From positions 1 through 10,534 of the forward strand of contig URZD01000064.1 of assembly GCA_900552305.1 (NCBI GenBank): a DNA stretch of 10,534 nucleotides, read 5' to 3'. Positions within the stretch are counted from its first letter, which is position 1. Each line of letters starts with the position of its first letter. The notes beneath the pieces are model-generated. The model saw only the letters and a list, made by a program, of their open reading frames with translations, did not search any database and had not been told where the DNA came from. Origin of the DNA: an uncultured Eubacteriales bacterium. Lineage in GTDB: Bacteria > Bacillota > Clostridia > Monoglobales > Monoglobaceae. The position numbers were made by a program, and so were the translations under genes. Below are positions 1 to 6,925 of the stretch, in pieces.

Positions 1-1
1 T

Positions 2-901
2 ATGCCAAGACCAAGACCGCCGTTCCCGGCTGTTAAGGGACTTTGGCAGAGTCCGACAATCGTAAACAACGTTGAAACGCTCGCGACCGTTCCGTATATC
101 CTCAGAGAGGGCGCGGCGAAATTCGTTGAATACGGAACGGAGCGTTCAAAAGGCACAAAGGTGTTTGCGCTCGGCGGCAAAATTAACAATGTCGGTCTTG
201 TTGAGGTTCCTATGGGAACAACCCTCCGCGAGCTTATCTATGACATAGGCGGCGGTATTCCGAACGGAAAGAAATTTAAAGCGATTCAGACGGGCGGTCC
301 CTCGGGCGGATGTCTTACCGAAAAAGACCTTGATACGCCCATTGACTTTGACAGTCTTGTTGCAAAAGGCTCGATGATGGGGTCGGGCGGCGCTATTGTT
401 ATGGACGAGGATAACTGTATGGTTGACGTTGCCAAATTCTATATGGAATTTATCTGCGACGAGTCCTGCGGCAAGTGTTCGCCGTGCCGTATCGGTACAA
501 AGAGAATGCTTGAGCTTTTGACAAAGATAACCGACGGCAAAGCCGATATGGAGGATTTAAGACAGCTTGAGGAGCTTTCCGAAACAATAAAGAACGGCGC
601 GCTGTGCGCTCTCGGACAGACGGCGGCAAACCCGGTAACCTCGACGCTGACTCATTTCCGAAACGAGTATATCTCGCATGTTGTTGATAAGGAATGTCCC
701 GCAAAGGTATGTAAGCGGCTTACAAGCTACGTTATTGACGCAGACAAGTGTAAGAAGTGCAGCCTTTGTTCAAGACAGTGTCCGGTCGGCGCGATTACGG
801 GCGTTGTCGGAAAAGAACCTTATGTAATTGACCAGAGCAAGTGCATCAAATGCGGAATGTGTATGGCTTCATGTAAGTTTGGTGCAATCAGCAAGAAATA
901 A
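2..901 (+). CDS. hndC: NuoF-like subunit of NAD(P)-linked [FeFe] hydrogenase (HndC/HydB type), 5' partial
   Basis: This is the flavin/Fe-S subunit that oxidises or reduces NAD(P)H and passes electrons to the hydrogenase encoded next. The window shows the last 299 residues. The ATG at position 2 is internal, because the family runs to about 600 residues and the lost part should carry an N-terminal ferredoxin/thioredoxin-like domain and most of the FMN/NADH-binding fold. Visible in order are the end of the nucleotide-binding domain (PTIVNNVETLATVP, 18-31), an SLBB-type region (about 52-103), and the NuoF cluster motif CGKCSPC (C156, C159, C162) with C202 as the likely fourth ligand. A C-terminal two-cluster ferredoxin domain follows (C250/C253/C256/C260 and C281/C284/C287/C291). 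That ferredoxin tail is typical of HndC/HydB and absent from ordinary complex I NuoF. Whether the partner is NADH or NADP, and whether the complex bifurcates with ferredoxin, cannot be told from this fragment. Confidence 0.92.
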   Translation: MPRPRPPFPAVKGLWQSPTIVNNVETLATVPYILREGAAKFVEYGTERSKGTKVFALGGKINNVGLVEVPMGTTLRELIYDIGGGIPNGKKFKAIQTGGPSGGCLTEKDLDTPIDFDSLVAKGSMMGSGGAIVMDEDNCMVDVAKFYMEFICDESCGKCSPCRIGTKRMLELLTKITDGKADMEDLRQLEELSETIKNGALCALGQTAANPVTSTLTHFRNEYISHVVDKECPAKVCKRLTSYVIDADKCKKCSLCSRQCPVGAITGVVGKEPYVIDQSKCIKCGMCMASCKFGAISKK

Positions 902-907
902 GGGAGG
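901..907 (+). promoter_or_regulatory. Ribosome binding site of the [FeFe] hydrogenase gene
   Basis: AGGGAGG begins on the last base of the upstream TAA stop and lies nine bases before the ATG at 917. It fixes the hydrogenase start. With no room for a promoter or terminator, it shows the two subunits are read from one transcript. Confidence 0.85.
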
Positions 908-916
908 GAAACGTAA

Positions 917-2686
917 ATGGCTAAAATCAATATTAAAATAGAAGGTATACCCTATCAGGTAGAGGAAGGACTGACAATCCTGGAAGCCGCAAAGGCTTGC
1001 GGCTATGAGATTCCGTCGCTTTGCGCATTCAACCACGGCGAATGTTCAAAAGGCTCCTGCCGCGTCTGTCTTGTCGAGGCAACGGGCGCAAGAGGTTTGG
1101 TCGCGTCCTGCGTTTACCCGGTAAACGAGGGTATGGAAATCACAATATCATCTCCCAAGGCGGTTGCCGCAAGAAGAACATCTGTTGAGCTTTTGCTATC
1201 CAACCACTCCATGCAGTGTCAGCAGTGTGACAAGAACGAATACTGCGAGCTGCTGCACGTTGCCCGCGTTACCGGCGCAAGAGAGGATATGTTCGAGGGC
1301 TCAAAGACCCCGACCACAATCGACCGTCTTACTCCCGCAATCGAAAGGGACACGTCAAAGTGTATTCTTTGCGGAAGATGTATCGAAAGATGTAAAAACG
1401 CGCACGGCAAAGGTATTCTCGGGTTCGAAAACCGCGGCTTTGCGACTATTGTCGCACCGGCGGAAAACCGTTCGTTTGCAAACTCGCCGTGTATTCTCTG
1501 CGGTCAGTGTACAAGCGTATGTCCGACAGGCGCGCTTATGGAAAAATCCGAAATCGAGCTTGTTGACGAAGCACGCAGGCAGGGCAAATTCCTTGTTGTA
1601 CAGACCGCTCCCGCAGTAAGAGCGGCTTTGGGCGAGGAGTTCGGCATGAAAATCGGAACTCCTGTAACCGGCAAAATGGTTGCGGCGCTTAGACGTCTTG
1701 GCTTTGACAAGGTTTATGACACCGACTTTGCAGCAGACCTCACAATTATGGAGGAGGCTACGGAGCTTTTGGGCAGAATAAAGAACGGCGGCACGCTGCC
1801 GATGATTACCTCCTGCTCACCCGGCTGGATTAACTATGCCGAATATAATTACGGCGACCTGCTTGAACATCTGTCAAGCTGCAAGTCCCCGCACGAAATG
1901 TTCGGCGCGATAGTTAAATCCTACTACGCGGAAAAGAACGGTATCGACCCAAGCAGCATATTCGTTGTATCGATTATGCCGTGTACAGCAAAGAAGGGCG
2001 AAAAGGAAAGAGATCAGCTTGTGACGAACGGACTTCGCGATGTTGACGCTGTTCTCACAACAAGAGAGCTCGGCAAGCTCATCAAGCGTTCGGGTATCAA
2101 CTTTACAAAGCTGCCCGATGAAGAATTTGACGCAGACCTTCTCGGCGATTACTCCGGTGCGGGCGTTATATTCGGTGTAACCGGCGGAGTTATGGAAGCC
2201 GCGCTCAGAACCGCATACTTCGTTCTGACAGGCAAAGAGCATGAGCTTATTAAGTTTGAGCAGGTTCGCGGCTTTGACGGAATCAAGGAGGCAAGCCTTG
2301 ACATAAACGGTATGACCGTGAATATCGCGGTTGCGCACGGAATGAAGAACGCAAAGGTTTTGCTTGATGACATCAGAGCGGGCAAGTCCAAGTATCACTT
2401 TATCGAGATAATGGGCTGTCCGGGCGGATGTATCGCAGGCGGCGGTCAGCCGTATGTAAAACCGTGCTTCCTTCCGAACGAGGACGACAATATTCTTGAC
2501 ACCTACAAGGAAAAGAGAGCTGCCGCGCTCTATTCCGAGGACGAAAGACAGAAGGTAAGACAGTCGCACAACAACGCTCAGATTAAGGAGCTTTACGACA
2601 GCTACCTTGGCGAGCCGAACTCGCACAAGGCGCACGAGCTGCTGCATACAACCTACGCGGCAAGAGAGCCGTTTGCAGCAAAATAA
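917..2686 (+). CDS. hndD: [FeFe] hydrogenase catalytic subunit (HndD/HydA type)
   Basis: This 589-residue protein catalyses reversible H2 production at the H-cluster, with electrons fed from the NuoF-like subunit. It is probably a cytoplasmic complex, since no signal peptide is seen. In order it has an N-terminal [2Fe-2S] domain (C36, C48, C51, C65), a His-ligated [4Fe-4S] site (H97, C101, C104, C110) and two ferredoxin clusters (C149/C152/C155/C159 and C192/C195/C198/C202). The H-cluster motifs follow: L1 TSCSPGW (298-304), L2 MPCTAKKGE (354-362) and L3 EIMGCPGGCIAGGGQP (497-512, C501 and C505). The tail from about 530 matches the iron-hydrogenase small-subunit domain. The modular layout is that of the large (M3-type) enzymes of NADH/NADP-linked complexes. 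L1 has Ser where the textbook motif has a second Cys, and C43 is an extra cysteine inside the [2Fe-2S] loop. The symbol hydA is used equally for this family. Confidence 0.97.
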   Translation: MAKINIKIEGIPYQVEEGLTILEAAKACGYEIPSLCAFNHGECSKGSCRVCLVEATGARGLVASCVYPVNEGMEITISSPKAVAARRTSVELLLSNHSMQCQQCDKNEYCELLHVARVTGAREDMFEGSKTPTTIDRLTPAIERDTSKCILCGRCIERCKNAHGKGILGFENRGFATIVAPAENRSFANSPCILCGQCTSVCPTGALMEKSEIELVDEARRQGKFLVVQTAPAVRAALGEEFGMKIGTPVTGKMVAALRRLGFDKVYDTDFAADLTIMEEATELLGRIKNGGTLPMITSCSPGWINYAEYNYGDLLEHLSSCKSPHEMFGAIVKSYYAEKNGIDPSSIFVVSIMPCTAKKGEKERDQLVTNGLRDVDAVLTTRELGKLIKRSGINFTKLPDEEFDADLLGDYSGAGVIFGVTGGVMEAALRTAYFVLTGKEHELIKFEQVRGFDGIKEASLDINGMTVNIAVAHGMKNAKVLLDDIRAGKSKYHFIEIMGCPGGCIAGGGQPYVKPCFLPNEDDNILDTYKEKRAAALYSEDERQKVRQSHNNAQIKELYDSYLGEPNSHKAHELLHTTYAAREPFAAK

Positions 2687-2703
2687 AATACTAAAAAGCA
2701 CTG

Positions 2704-2745
2704 CCGCCTGTATCGCAATCCGTGTGATACAGGCGGTTTTTCTTT
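2704..2745 (+). terminator. Intrinsic terminator of the hydrogenase operon
   Basis: CCGCCTGTATC (2704-2714) pairs perfectly with GATACAGGCGG (2726-2736). Three more pairs, one of them G-T, extend the stem to 14 base pairs around a five-base loop. It is followed at once by TTTTTCTTT. It lies 17 bases after the hydrogenase stop codon, so the operon ends here and the next gene has its own promoter. Confidence 0.95.
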
Positions 2746-2762
2746 CTCATCCCTTTCGGCTA

Positions 2763-2791
2763 TTGATTTTTTTGCCCAGAAATGCTATAAT
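2763..2791 (+). promoter_or_regulatory. Sigma-A-type promoter of the DUF4317 gene
   Basis: TTGATT (2763-2768) and a perfect TATAAT (2786-2791) are separated by 17 bases, and TGC just before the -10 box makes it an extended -10. It sits between the terminator and the DUF4317 start. AGGAG (2813-2817) provides the ribosome binding site ahead of the ATG at 2829. The -10 region closely resembles that of the citrate synthase promoter. Confidence 0.85.
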
Positions 2792-2828
2792 AGCATATAT
2801 AAAACATTAAACAGGAGAATAAAAAATT

Positions 2829-3956
2829 ATGACAGATAAAGAACTGCGCGAAATCAGAAGGCGATTCCGCCCCGATAAAAACAATATTCTCGGCATACGC
2901 GGCTGCATTGTCGGCGAAAACCGCGAAATCACCGCCGAGTTTTACCAGCAGATGTCGCTCTGCTCGGTCGAGGAAAGCGAAAAGCTGCTTTCGGTTATGA
3001 AAAAATCTCTTTCCGGAGGTCTTGGCACAAACCTTATAGACATCGTATTCCGCACCGAACAGGTCGTATCGAGCGAGGAACACGGACTGCTTATGGCACT
3101 TCTCAAATCAGAGCTGCGCGATGATAACGCGGTAAAAACCTTTTTTGAGAGGGTCAAAGAAAACGTACACCTTGACGGCAGCTATGCGATTCTGCTCGCC
3201 CTCGATACCTATGACGTTTTCAGCTATACCTCGGACGGCGAAAAGAACGAATCTACAGACGTATTTTCGTACATAGTGTGCAGCGTCTGCCCCATAAAGG
3301 CGCTCACGCCCGCGCTGACCTTCCGCGATTATGACAGCTCCTTCCATTCTGTGGACATAAACTCGGTTTTATCCAATCCGGAAATAGGCTTTTTGTTCCC
3401 GACCTTTGACGACCGCGCAACCAACATCTACAACGCGCTGTATTACACAAGGAACATTGCGGATATTCAATCTGACTTTGTTTCGGGCATATTCAATGTT
3501 GAGCTGCCTATGGCTGTCGCAGAGCAAAAGGAAACCTTTGACCACTGTCTTGCCGAAACGCTCGGCAGCGAATGTGATTTTGAAACAGTCCGCTCTGTAC
3601 ACGAGCAGATTTCCGAAATGGTGCAGCTGCACAAGGAATCCAAAGACCCCGAGCCGCTGACGCTTTCCTGCAATGCGCTCAAAACAGTGCTTGAAGGCTG
3701 CGGCGTTGACGAGGAAAAAATCAGCGGTTTTGAGGAACGGTTTGACGAGGGCTTTGGCAAAAGCGCCGAGGTTACACCAAAAAACATTGTAAACGTAAAG
3801 CAGTTTGAGGTAAAGACCCCCGACGTCACAATCAAGGTCAACCCGGAGCGGCGCGACCTTGTATCTACTCAGGTAATCGGCGGGGTCAAATATATAATGA
3901 TACGCGCTGCAGAGGGCGTCAGCGTAAACGGAGTGAATATCAATATCAACGAATAG
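2829..3956 (+). CDS. DUF4317 family protein, function unknown
   Basis: This 375-residue protein is recognised as a DUF4317 member from its start (MTDKELREIRRRFRPDKNNI) followed by IRGCIVGENREI and the GGLGTNLIDIVF segment. The family is common in Clostridia and, as far as I know, has no established function. It appears soluble: no signal peptide or membrane segment is visible, and the sequence is rich in Glu and Asp. A predicted helical middle (about 225-310) is followed by a short beta-rich tail (about 320-375) with VKTPDVTIKVNPERRDLV. The start is supported by AGGAG eleven bases upstream and by a good promoter just before it. No terminator separates it from the acyltransferase gene 91 bases downstream, so co-transcription is likely, but this says little about function. 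Confidence 0.9.
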   Translation: MTDKELREIRRRFRPDKNNILGIRGCIVGENREITAEFYQQMSLCSVEESEKLLSVMKKSLSGGLGTNLIDIVFRTEQVVSSEEHGLLMALLKSELRDDNAVKTFFERVKENVHLDGSYAILLALDTYDVFSYTSDGEKNESTDVFSYIVCSVCPIKALTPALTFRDYDSSFHSVDINSVLSNPEIGFLFPTFDDRATNIYNALYYTRNIADIQSDFVSGIFNVELPMAVAEQKETFDHCLAETLGSECDFETVRSVHEQISEMVQLHKESKDPEPLTLSCNALKTVLEGCGVDEEKISGFEERFDEGFGKSAEVTPKNIVNVKQFEVKTPDVTIKVNPERRDLVSTQVIGGVKYIMIRAAEGVSVNGVNININE

Positions 3957-3990
3957 GCAAAATTCGGATTCCGATATTCATATATCACGA

Positions 3991-4027
3991 AAGGAGTGCA
4001 GATTAAAACCCGCCGCAAAACGCGGGT
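3991..4027 (+). promoter_or_regulatory. Displaced SD-like site and hairpin in the acyltransferase leader
   Basis: A strong SD-like AAGGAG lies at 3991-3996, but the first ATG of the acyltransferase frame is 51 bases beyond it. Between them ACCCGC (4008-4013) pairs with GCGGGT (4022-4027) around an eight-base loop. The hairpin has no T-run, so it is not an intrinsic terminator. I found no good ATG, GTG or TTG start at normal distance from the AAGGAG, so its role is unclear. Confidence 0.4.
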
Positions 4028-4047
4028 GTTAATTCTACCTGTAAGCC

Positions 4048-5040
4048 ATGAAAAAACTTAATGAAATATCGTACTATGAGGTTTTTCTCTGCCTGCTTGT
4101 CATACTTATCCATGTTATGTCAGAGTGCATAAGCGGCTATATAAAGGGAACATTTTTGTCTGCTGCGTCCTTTTTTGTGTCGCGCGCGGCAACCTTTGTC
4201 GTACCCGCATTCATTATGTCAAGCGGTATAAAGCTGTTTCGCAAGCATAAAGATCGCCGCTTTGACTATTTGCCGTTTATAAAAACGCGGCTTACCAAAA
4301 TATACCTTCCGTTTTTGTTTTGGGTTGCGGCTTACTACCTCTATTTTGTGTTCAGGCTCAGATATTTTCCGTTCAGCATAAAGGATATGGCGTCATATCT
4401 GTTGCTCGGCAATATCGCGTCACCGTTTTACTTTGTGATTATAATTATGCAGCTTTACATCACATTTCCGCTTTGGCTGCGCTTGCTCAAACGCATACCG
4501 CCGCTGCCCGCAATCCTTGCGGCGACGCTTGTTACCGTACTTTCGCAGTATCTTCTGCGCGACTTTACACATTCCGACAAGGTTTTTACAAGCTATCTTG
4601 TATACTGGATTATAGGCGGAGCAATCGGACTGAATTACGAACGCTTTACCGCCTCGGCAAAGCGGCTGCGAGTTCCGCTCGTTGCCCTCGGCGCGTGCTT
4701 TACCGTGCTTTATATCGGTATGGCATATGCGGAATTTATGGGTCTTTACGGCTCGTTTTTCACCGAGGTTGTAAAGCTCCTGTTCAGCATTTTTGCATCG
4801 CTTATGTATCTTGCGATTATGCCGCGCGGGGAATCCGCCGTAATTCAAAAGCTCGCGGCGGTCACATACTATGTTTACCTTATTCATTCGCTGATTATAT
4901 TCGAGGTCAACCACGATATGACCGTTTTGGGAATAACCTCAATATCGCAAAGACTGGTTATCCGCGCCGCGGTCGTTTATACGCTTTCGTTTGCCCTCTG
5001 TCTTGCATGGCGAAAAATTAAGTTGTTAAAAAAGTGTTAA
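4048..5040 (+). CDS. Acyltransferase-3 family integral membrane protein
   Basis: This 330-residue, very hydrophobic protein has about ten membrane segments (roughly 11-24, 44-60, 84-103, 125-147, 153-170, 182-195, 209-226, 240-257, 272-288 and 303-321). The family moves acyl groups, often acetyl, onto cell-surface sugars, peptidoglycan or small molecules. Family marks are the first helix ending in VILIHV with H22, the likely catalytic His; the basic stretch before helix 3 (RLTKIYLPFLFW); and the C-terminal VYLIHSLI segment. There is no extra extracytoplasmic domain of the OatA kind. An in-frame TAA at 4042-4044, just before the ATG, rules out an earlier start. The start has no convincing SD at normal spacing. 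With no promoter seen in the 91-base gap, it is probably read from the DUF4317 promoter. The acceptor cannot be deduced. Confidence 0.85.
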   Translation: MKKLNEISYYEVFLCLLVILIHVMSECISGYIKGTFLSAASFFVSRAATFVVPAFIMSSGIKLFRKHKDRRFDYLPFIKTRLTKIYLPFLFWVAAYYLYFVFRLRYFPFSIKDMASYLLLGNIASPFYFVIIIMQLYITFPLWLRLLKRIPPLPAILAATLVTVLSQYLLRDFTHSDKVFTSYLVYWIIGGAIGLNYERFTASAKRLRVPLVALGACFTVLYIGMAYAEFMGLYGSFFTEVVKLLFSIFASLMYLAIMPRGESAVIQKLAAVTYYVYLIHSLIIFEVNHDMTVLGITSISQRLVIRAAVVYTLSFALCLAWRKIKLLKKC

Positions 5041-5056
5041 CTTTGGACAAAACAAA

Positions 5057-5085
5057 TTGACGATTTCGGCAAAAAATGCTAAAAT
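5057..5085 (+). promoter_or_regulatory. Sigma-A-type promoter of citrate synthase
   Basis: TTGACG (5057-5062), a 17-base spacer, then TGC and TAAAAT (5080-5085) form an extended -10 promoter 36 bases before the citrate synthase start. The upstream in-frame ATG at 5076 overlaps the -10 region, so it cannot be the translation start of transcripts from here. Confidence 0.85.
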
Positions 5086-5106
5086 TTATATATAACAAAA
5101 TTATGA

Positions 5107-5114
5107 TTGGAGGC
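5107..5114 (+). promoter_or_regulatory. Ribosome binding site that sets the citrate synthase start
   Basis: TTGGAGGC precedes the ATG at 5121 by six bases. It selects this start over the ATG at 5076, which lies 45 bases upstream inside the promoter. Confidence 0.85.
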
Positions 5115-5120
5115 GAAATA

Positions 5121-6488
5121 ATGTCTGTACGGAATTATTCAACAATATCACCGGAAATATATTCACTTGCCGACAAATGTGTCGCAAGCAGCAAAATCGA
5201 CCCGTCCCTTTACGACATTCATCAGGTAAAACGCGGTCTGCGCGACATTGACGGCAAGGGTGTTGTCGCCGGACTTACCGAAATATCAACTATTATTTCT
5301 TCAAAGGAGGTTGACGGCAAAACCGTGCCGTGCGAAGGCGAGCTTTACTACAGGGGCGTGGACGTTTCCGAGCTTGTCCGCGGCTTTGAGGCTGACGGAA
5401 GATTCGGCTTTGAGGAAACGGTGTATCTGCTCCTTTTCGGCACTCTGCCGACCGCGGCGGAGCTTGACGGGTTTACGCATATGCTCTGCGAATATCGCAC
5501 CCTGCCGCGCAACTTTACGCGTGACGTCATAATGAAGGCGCCGAATCCCGATATAATGAACTCGCTTGCAAGAAGCGTGCTTACGCTTTATTCATATGAC
5601 AAAAATGCAAACGATTCAAGTATTCCCAACGTACTCCGCCAGTGTATTCAGCTTATTGCGAATTTCCCGCTGCTCTCGGTGTACGCGTATAACTCCTACA
5701 GGCATTATATAAGAGGCAAAAGCCTGTATATTCACAATCCCTCGCCGTCGCTTTCGACTGCGGAGAACATTCTGCGCCTGCTGCGCCCGGATAAGAAATT
5801 TACCGAGCTGGAGGCAAAAATCCTTGACATCGCGCTTGTTCTTCATGCCGAGCACGGCGGCGGTAACAACTCGACCTTTACAACACACGTTGTAACCTCG
5901 TCGGGTACAGACACCTATTCATCCACTGCCGCGTCACTCTGCTCGCTGAAGGGACCCAAACACGGCGGCGCGAACATTAAGGTTAAGCTCATGTTTGATG
6001 ACATTAAAAAGCACGTTCACGACTGGAAGGACGATGACGAAATCCGCGCCTACCTTGCCAAGCTGCTTAACAAGGAGGCTTTCGACCGCTCCGGACTTAT
6101 ATACGGAATGGGTCACGCTGTGTACTCGCTTTCCGACCCGCGTTCGGAGATTCTTAAACGTCATGTGGGTCTGCTCTCTCAGGAAAAGGGACTTACAAAG
6201 GAATTTGAGCTTTATAACAAAATAGCAACGCTTGCGCCCGAGGTAATCGGCGAAAAGCGCAAAATCTATAAGGGTGTCAGCGCGAATATAGACTTTTACA
6301 GCGGCTTTGTTTATTCCATGCTCAACCTTCCGGAGGAGCTGTACACACCGATTTTTGCAATCGCGCGTGTTGCCGGCTGGAGTGCGCACCGAATCGAGGA
6401 AATCATCAACGCAAACAAGATTATCCGCCCCGCCTACAAATCCGTGGCGGACAGTGTGAAATATGTACCTATTGCGCTGAGAGGATAA
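5121..6488 (+). CDS. Citrate/2-methylcitrate synthase (Si type)
   Basis: This 455-residue cytoplasmic enzyme condenses acetyl-CoA with oxaloacetate to citrate; related members use propionyl-CoA. The fold is clear from HAEHGGGN (H245, aligning with the enolising His of classical citrate synthases), KHGGAN (H281), GMGHAVYSLSDPR (329-341) and NIDFYSG (catalytic D391). An N-terminal extension with VKRGLRDIDGKGVVAGLT (36-53) is a feature I associate with the Clostridia branch. All three catalytic residues are present and the reading frame is intact, so it should be active. It stands alone between its own promoter and terminator, with no aconitase or isocitrate dehydrogenase in view. The likely role is biosynthetic, supplying citrate toward 2-oxoglutarate and glutamate in an anaerobe. 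Substrate choice between acetyl- and propionyl-CoA cannot be read from sequence alone. Confidence 0.95.
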   Translation: MSVRNYSTISPEIYSLADKCVASSKIDPSLYDIHQVKRGLRDIDGKGVVAGLTEISTIISSKEVDGKTVPCEGELYYRGVDVSELVRGFEADGRFGFEETVYLLLFGTLPTAAELDGFTHMLCEYRTLPRNFTRDVIMKAPNPDIMNSLARSVLTLYSYDKNANDSSIPNVLRQCIQLIANFPLLSVYAYNSYRHYIRGKSLYIHNPSPSLSTAENILRLLRPDKKFTELEAKILDIALVLHAEHGGGNNSTFTTHVVTSSGTDTYSSTAASLCSLKGPKHGGANIKVKLMFDDIKKHVHDWKDDDEIRAYLAKLLNKEAFDRSGLIYGMGHAVYSLSDPRSEILKRHVGLLSQEKGLTKEFELYNKIATLAPEVIGEKRKIYKGVSANIDFYSGFVYSMLNLPEELYTPIFAIARVAGWSAHRIEEIINANKIIRPAYKSVADSVKYVPIALRG

Positions 6489-6509
6489 AAAGGAAATATA
6501 AAAAAGTAC

Positions 6510-6548
6510 AAAGGTTTTCCGTATTCAAAATAACGGAAAGCCTTTTTG
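6510..6548 (+). terminator. Intrinsic terminator of citrate synthase
   Basis: AAGGTTTTCCGT (6511-6522) pairs with ACGGAAAGCCTT (6533-6544), twelve base pairs with one G-T, around a ten-base loop. The run TTTTT at 6543-6547 follows. It lies 22 bases after the stop codon. Confidence 0.92.
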
Positions 6549-6559
6549 TTATATAAGAA

Positions 6560-6582
6560 AACCACGCGATAGTCGTGTGGTT
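6560..6582 (+). repeat. Candidate left-end hairpin of the IS200-like element
   Basis: AACCACGCGA (6560-6569) and TCGTGTGGTT (6573-6582) form a ten-pair stem with one G-T pair and a three-base TAG loop. IS200/IS605 transposases recognise small subterminal hairpins of this size. Read on the - strand it is followed by TTTTCTT and could also stop transcription. The assignment as the element end is inference, because no right end is available for comparison. Confidence 0.55.
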
Positions 6583-6612
6583 AAAAAAAGGTTAACCGAT
6601 GAACAAAAATTC

Positions 6613-6669
6613 CTCCTATGTGTTATAATAAAGATGACCTGCCGGACAAAAATAAAAAACACATAGGAG
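6613..6669 (+). promoter_or_regulatory. SD-sequestering inverted repeat with internal -10 box, tnpA leader
   Basis: CTCCTATGTGTT (6613-6624) is the perfect complement of AACACATAGGAG (6658-6669). The right arm contains AGGAG (6665-6669), the tnpA ribosome binding site ten bases before the ATG at 6680. An extended -10 box, TGTTATAAT (6621-6629), begins within the left arm, so transcripts from it would start near 6636 and lack the left arm. Only read-through RNA would fold the site shut. No good -35 box is visible. Confidence 0.7.
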
Positions 6670-6679
6670 TAATTTATCT

Positions 6680-6925
6680 ATGAAAAAAGAAAACATAGAC
6701 GTAAATAATTTAGCACATACAAAATGGAATTGCAGGTATCACATAGTATTTGCCCCAAAATACAGACGAAAAATATTTTATCAGGAAAAAAGATTAGAAA
6801 TACGAGAAATATTGAGACAACTATGCCGATGGAAAGGAGTAGAAATAATAGAGGGTGAAGTATGTCCGGATTGTATACATATGTTGGTAAGTAATATCAA
6901 AATTGAGAGGATTATCCTTGTTTAA
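6680..6925 (+). pseudogene. tnpA: IS200-like Y1 transposase TnpA, 3'-truncated
   Basis: This 81-codon ORF opens like a normal IS200 transposase (LAHTKWNCRYHIVFAPKYRR, 11-30) and stays recognisable to about residue 70 (HMLV). It then changes to unrelated codons (NIKIERIILV) and stops. Intact family members are about 130-155 residues. The catalytic Tyr and the C-terminal half are therefore absent. The HUH metal-binding pair is also damaged: CPDHIHML is the usual form and here it reads CPDCIHML, with Cys at 65 in place of the first His. Both defects predict no activity. The base composition is more A/T-rich than the flanking chromosomal genes, consistent with a mobile origin. The last roughly 11 codons are antisense to the neighbouring DDE transposase remnant. 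Confidence 0.9.

Larger units (their letters stand above)
6560..6889 (+). mobile_element. Remnant of an IS200-like insertion sequence (left part only)
   Basis: This stretch holds a probable left-end hairpin, a leader with its own -10 box, and the first 70 or so codons of an IS200-type tnpA. Everything beyond the HUH motif region is gone, replaced near 6890 by the end of another broken element, so no right end exists. The left boundary is inferred from the hairpin at 6560-6582 and is uncertain by some tens of bases. The remnant lies directly after the citrate synthase terminator, a position that does not harm the neighbouring gene. Confidence 0.75.

Noticed and set aside
1874..2701. Long - strand open frame of 275 codons antisense to the hydrogenase gene
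   Set aside because: It lies wholly over conserved H-cluster coding sequence, has no recognisable domain and reflects codon bias of the real gene.
3964..3974. TCGGATTCCGA dyad after the DUF4317 gene as an operator
   Set aside because: It has five base pairs with no nearby promoter elements; too little to support a call.
4008..4027. Hairpin after the DUF4317 gene as a terminator
   Set aside because: The stem is only six base pairs and is followed by GTTAATT, not a T-run.
4320..5021. Second + strand frame of 233 codons inside the acyltransferase gene
   Set aside because: It overlaps conserved membrane segments in another frame and gives a Tyr/Arg-rich low-complexity product with no domain; a shadow.
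5076..5120. Upstream ATG giving citrate synthase 15 extra residues
   Set aside because: The ATG lies across the -10 box of the promoter, and a good SD precedes the ATG at 5121.
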